NCBI GenBank assembly: GCA_902791885.1 | Contig: CADAXO010000071.1 | Location: 1-8,446 of the forward strand | Length of the DNA stretch: 8,446 bases | From: Oscillospiraceae bacterium | GTDB lineage: Bacteria; Bacillota_A; Clostridia; Saccharofermentanales; Saccharofermentanaceae | Reading direction: 5' to 3' | Shown: piece by piece, positions 5,966 to 8,446 of the stretch | How the letters are laid out: every line of letters starts with the position of its first letter | Position numbering within the stretch: the stretch's first letter is position 1 | The notes under the pieces: generated by a model | Database searches by the model: none | Seen by the model: the letters and a program-made list of their open reading frames with translations, nothing else | Told to the model about the DNA's origin: nothing | Position numbers and translations under genes: made by a program

Positions 5966-7174
5966 ATGGCTAATTTCAGATATCAGGTTCTTGACGGTGC
6001 CGGCAAATCTTCTTCAGGCGTTCTGGATGCAGCAAGCATAGCTGATGCTTCAAGAAAGCTTAAGAGTGAAGGCAAGTACATCGTCTCTCTTGAACTTGAT
6101 AAAGGCCAAGGTCTCGCCAACATGGAGATCGGCAGTAAGAGGCTTAATACAAAAGAGCTCGTTTTGATCTCAAGACAGCTGGCTTCACTTCTTTCTGCAG
6201 GTATCACTGTTGTAAGATCCTTGGACATGCTTTACCAGCAGTGCGAGACCAAGAGGTCAAAGAGATGTATCGGTGAGATCTACGAGGCTATTCAGTCCGG
6301 TCGTTCATTGTCCGATGCATTTAAGGATCAGAAGGAAGTATTACCCTCGATCATGTGTTCGATGGTATCCGCAGGTGAGGAATCCGGTCGATTGGATGAG
6401 ATCATGGAGCGTCTGGCTACTCACTTCCAGAAGGAGTCAAAGCTCAAGAATAAGATTTCATCGGCATTGGTATATCCTAAGATCCTTGCATTCCTTACAG
6501 TTGCAATCGTTGTAGGTCTCATGACATTCCTTGTACCGGGTATCGCTCAGACGATCACAGAACTCGGTGGTGAATTGCCGGGACTTACAAAGTTCATCAT
6601 GGCAGTTTCAGATTCACTGGTTAACTTCTGGTACATTTACTTAGTTGTAATCGGCGGTGGTATTTTCGCTTTCAAGACATGGAAGAGAACAGAAAAAGGT
6701 CACGCCCGCTGGGATACTATGATGCTTAGGATCCCTGTCGTAGGTAAGGCTACAAAGATGACCGCTGCTGCAAGATTTACAAGAACTGTTTCCACACTTC
6801 TTAAGTCAGGTATTTCAGTTCTTACTGCAGTTGAGATCACAGGTTCTTCTCTTGACAATGTAATTCTTGAGAAGAAGCTCGCAGAAGCAAGAGTTGAGAT
6901 CCGTAAGGGTACGTCATTGTCAAAGGCTATCAAGAATATCACAGAGTTCCCTCCGATGATCTATGCTATGACAGCTATCGGTGAGGAGTCAGGTACTTTG
7001 GATACGATTCTTGATAAGGCTGCTGACTATTTTGAGGATGAGGCTGATGCTGCTACAGCTAAGATGACTGCAGCGTTGGAGCCTATCATGCTCATCATCA
7101 TGGCTATCGTTATCGGATGTGTAGTCGGCGGTATCGCTATGCCTATCTTTACGATGGCTAAGTTTGTTGGTTGA
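5966..7174 (+). CDS. pilC: Type IV pilus inner-membrane platform protein PilC
   Basis: Polytopic membrane protein at the base of the pilus that transmits ATPase motion to pilin insertion or removal. Its 402 residues match the family. The N-terminus (FRYQVLDGAGKSSSGVLDA, 4-22) is the usual short cytoplasmic segment. Two T2SSF domains follow, near 63-185 and 265-388, each with the family signature: GEESGRLDEIM (137-147) and GEESGTLDTIL (339-349). Three membrane segments are evident at about 170-193, 220-236 and 371-394. The ATG at 5966 is preceded by GAGGAGG with 8 nt spacing. The gene sits directly after both ATPases and its stop is followed within 14 bases by the pilM start, indicating one transcript. 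Confidence 0.96.
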   Translation: MANFRYQVLDGAGKSSSGVLDAASIADASRKLKSEGKYIVSLELDKGQGLANMEIGSKRLNTKELVLISRQLASLLSAGITVVRSLDMLYQQCETKRSKRCIGEIYEAIQSGRSLSDAFKDQKEVLPSIMCSMVSAGEESGRLDEIMERLATHFQKESKLKNKISSALVYPKILAFLTVAIVVGLMTFLVPGIAQTITELGGELPGLTKFIMAVSDSLVNFWYIYLVVIGGGIFAFKTWKRTEKGHARWDTMMLRIPVVGKATKMTAAARFTRTVSTLLKSGISVLTAVEITGSSLDNVILEKKLAEARVEIRKGTSLSKAIKNITEFPPMIYAMTAIGEESGTLDTILDKAADYFEDEADAATAKMTAALEPIMLIIMAIVIGCVVGGIAMPIFTMAKFVG

Positions 7175-7187
7175 AAGGAGACTAAAT

Positions 7188-8300
7188 ATGGCATTATCAG
7201 CAGGAAAAGGAACACAGTACATGGTTCTGGATATGTCCAGTTCAAACATGAAGCTTGCTGTAGGTTCCTATAACAATAAGACAGGTGTTGTAAGCGTCGA
7301 GAAGGTCGGAGTAGTACCTCTCGAGTTGGATTCCATCAATGACGGTCAGATCTCTGACTCTTTCGGAATCAACATGGCTTTGAAGCACGCTTGGGCTAAG
7401 CTCGGCATCAATGCAAAGAACTGCATCATCACAACAGAAGGCAGCTTCATGCATACCCGTGATCTTGAGATCCCTCAGGTCGGAGCTAACCAGATCGGTG
7501 ATATGGTTAAGTTCGAGCTTATGGGACAGTCCAACAGTAAGGACATGTCAGTTGACTACATCATTTACGGTGATGCAGTTGATGAGGAGACAAATGCTAA
7601 GAAGCTCAAGGTAAGAGCTACAGCTGCTCCTACAGAAACAGTTACTGCTTTCAGAGATTTTATTAAGGACATGGAGAAGACTCCTGTTGCTCTTGATACA
7701 AACCAGAACGCTGTAAGAAAGCTCTTCAAGGACTCAATCATCAACGGCAACGTTAATGTTAACCAGTCCACACTTCTTCTTATCGAGCTTTCAAGCACGA
7801 CTACAACAGTAACGATTCTTGACAAGGGATTCCCGATCCTCACAAGAAGACTTCAGTTCGGTCACAACACTATCCGTCAGGTAGCTGAGTCCATGAAGAA
7901 GCTCCAGGGGGGTGACAACCAGTCTTCAATCGCAAGAAGACTTAACATCACAAAGAGTGATTCCGATCTCTCAGTCGATCCTTCCGAGATTGATCTGTGG
8001 CACGAGTCTCTTTCTGAAACTCCTGCTCTCCAGAGTGCAGCTAACGCTTACTTCAAGAGCCTCACAGATGCAGTTTCACGTACAGCTCAGTTTGCTATTT
8101 CCAAGTTCCATATCGACAGCATCAGCACCTGCTTCCTCTACGGTTCAGGTTCCGGATACAAGAAGATCGATAAGGAATTGTCTAGTCAGTTGTCTACTCA
8201 GGTAGAGACTCTCAATACACTTAGCACTGTAAATGGTCCCAGAGATTTTATGCTCCCTCAGTTCGTTAACTGCTGCGGCGCGTTGATCAGGAACGACTGA
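7188..8300 (+). CDS. pilM: Type IV pilus PilM-like actin-fold protein
   Basis: Cytoplasmic actin/FtsA-like protein expected to bind the N-terminal tail of PilN and connect the PilB/PilC motor to the alignment complex. It has 370 residues against roughly 350 for typical PilM. The actin-fold landmarks are recognisable but altered: phosphate-1 loop LDMSSSNMK (14-22) where PilM has LDIGSSSVK, phosphate-2 loop LIELSSTTTTVTIL (198-211) where it has a DIG-type loop, FGHNTI (224-229) where it has GG, and an adenosine-type segment FLYGSGSGYKKID (316-328). A Ser/Asp-rich stretch (about 240-280) has no obvious counterpart. I chose the ATG at 7188 because AAGGAG lies 7 nt upstream; an in-frame TTG at 7164 would overlap pilC and lacks support. 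The position between pilC and a pilN-like gene makes PilM the best call; sequence alone would say divergent FtsA/PilM fold. Ends with tandem TGA TAA stops. Confidence 0.85.
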   Translation: MALSAGKGTQYMVLDMSSSNMKLAVGSYNNKTGVVSVEKVGVVPLELDSINDGQISDSFGINMALKHAWAKLGINAKNCIITTEGSFMHTRDLEIPQVGANQIGDMVKFELMGQSNSKDMSVDYIIYGDAVDEETNAKKLKVRATAAPTETVTAFRDFIKDMEKTPVALDTNQNAVRKLFKDSIINGNVNVNQSTLLLIELSSTTTTVTILDKGFPILTRRLQFGHNTIRQVAESMKKLQGGDNQSSIARRLNITKSDSDLSVDPSEIDLWHESLSETPALQSAANAYFKSLTDAVSRTAQFAISKFHIDSISTCFLYGSGSGYKKIDKELSSQLSTQVETLNTLSTVNGPRDFMLPQFVNCCGALIRND

Positions 8301-8318
8301 TAAGGAGGAGATAAGAAT

Positions 8319-8446
8319 ATGACTTTGTTAGGATCAAAGAAAGGCTACTCAAAGAATGATATTAACTTCTTTGAGGAATTTACAGCCTCAGCCCGTAAAC
8401 AGACACAGGTTCTTGCTGTTGTCGTATTTATCGGTATCATCGCCAT
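8319..8446 (+). CDS. pilN: Probable PilN, 5' end only (cut by window edge)
   Basis: The first 42 codons of a gene running off the window. The ATG at 8319 is preceded by AAGGAGGAG, and it follows pilM by 18 nt. The peptide has a short hydrophilic, likely cytoplasmic N-terminus, with DINFFEEF at 14-21 where PilN carries its conserved INLLP-type motif that docks into PilM, then basic residues (R26, K27) and the start of a membrane segment (VLAVVVFIGIIA, 31-42). PilN is a bitopic inner-membrane protein that pairs with PilO; this layout and the place after pilM support the name. The periplasmic-type domain is not visible, so a different membrane protein cannot be excluded. Confidence 0.7.
   Translation, partial: MTLLGSKKGYSKNDINFFEEFTASARKQTQVLAVVVFIGIIA

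Overview
The window carries two divergent gene blocks separated by a 222-bp promoter region. Gene content, strong GGAGG-type ribosome binding sites, moderate GC and sigma-A-like promoters point to a low-to-moderate-GC Firmicute, most likely an anaerobic member of class Clostridia (Lachnospirales or Oscillospirales type). The family assignments rest on reading the protein sequences; no database search was possible.

Left block (minus strand, 2911 down to 33): four genes packed into one probable operon read right to left. They are yebC, a P-loop ATPase fused to an Asp23/Gls24 domain, a DUF6062-type protein with two matching Cys/His modules, and a small protein that looks like a free-standing, partly degenerate DsrE-like (YedF C-terminal) domain. 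Every junction overlaps (TGATG, ATGA, then an 11-nt overlap), so translation is probably coupled. The joint function of the last three genes is unknown.

Middle (2912-3133): back-to-back predicted promoters. The plus-strand one gives a leader of about 90 nt with a run of seven G and short inverted repeats, one of which could mask the pilB ribosome binding site.

Right block (plus strand, 3134 to the window end): the machinery genes of a type IV pilus in the order pilB (assembly ATPase), pilT (retraction ATPase), pilC (inner-membrane platform), pilM (actin-like cytoplasmic protein) and the first 42 codons of a probable pilN. PilB powers pilin addition, PilT disassembly, PilC couples the ATPases to the growing pilus, and PilM with PilN links the motor to the membrane alignment complex. 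No pilin, prepilin peptidase or pilO lies in the window; they would be expected downstream or elsewhere.

The main points of interest are a PilB N-terminal domain with both c-di-GMP-binding (MshEN) motifs, a PilM whose nucleotide-binding loops are substituted at key positions, the ATPase-Asp23 fusion with an HPr-kinase-like motif layout, and the YedF-like protein that has lost one cysteine of its family motif. Nothing in the window looks like a mobile element, RNA gene or CRISPR array.
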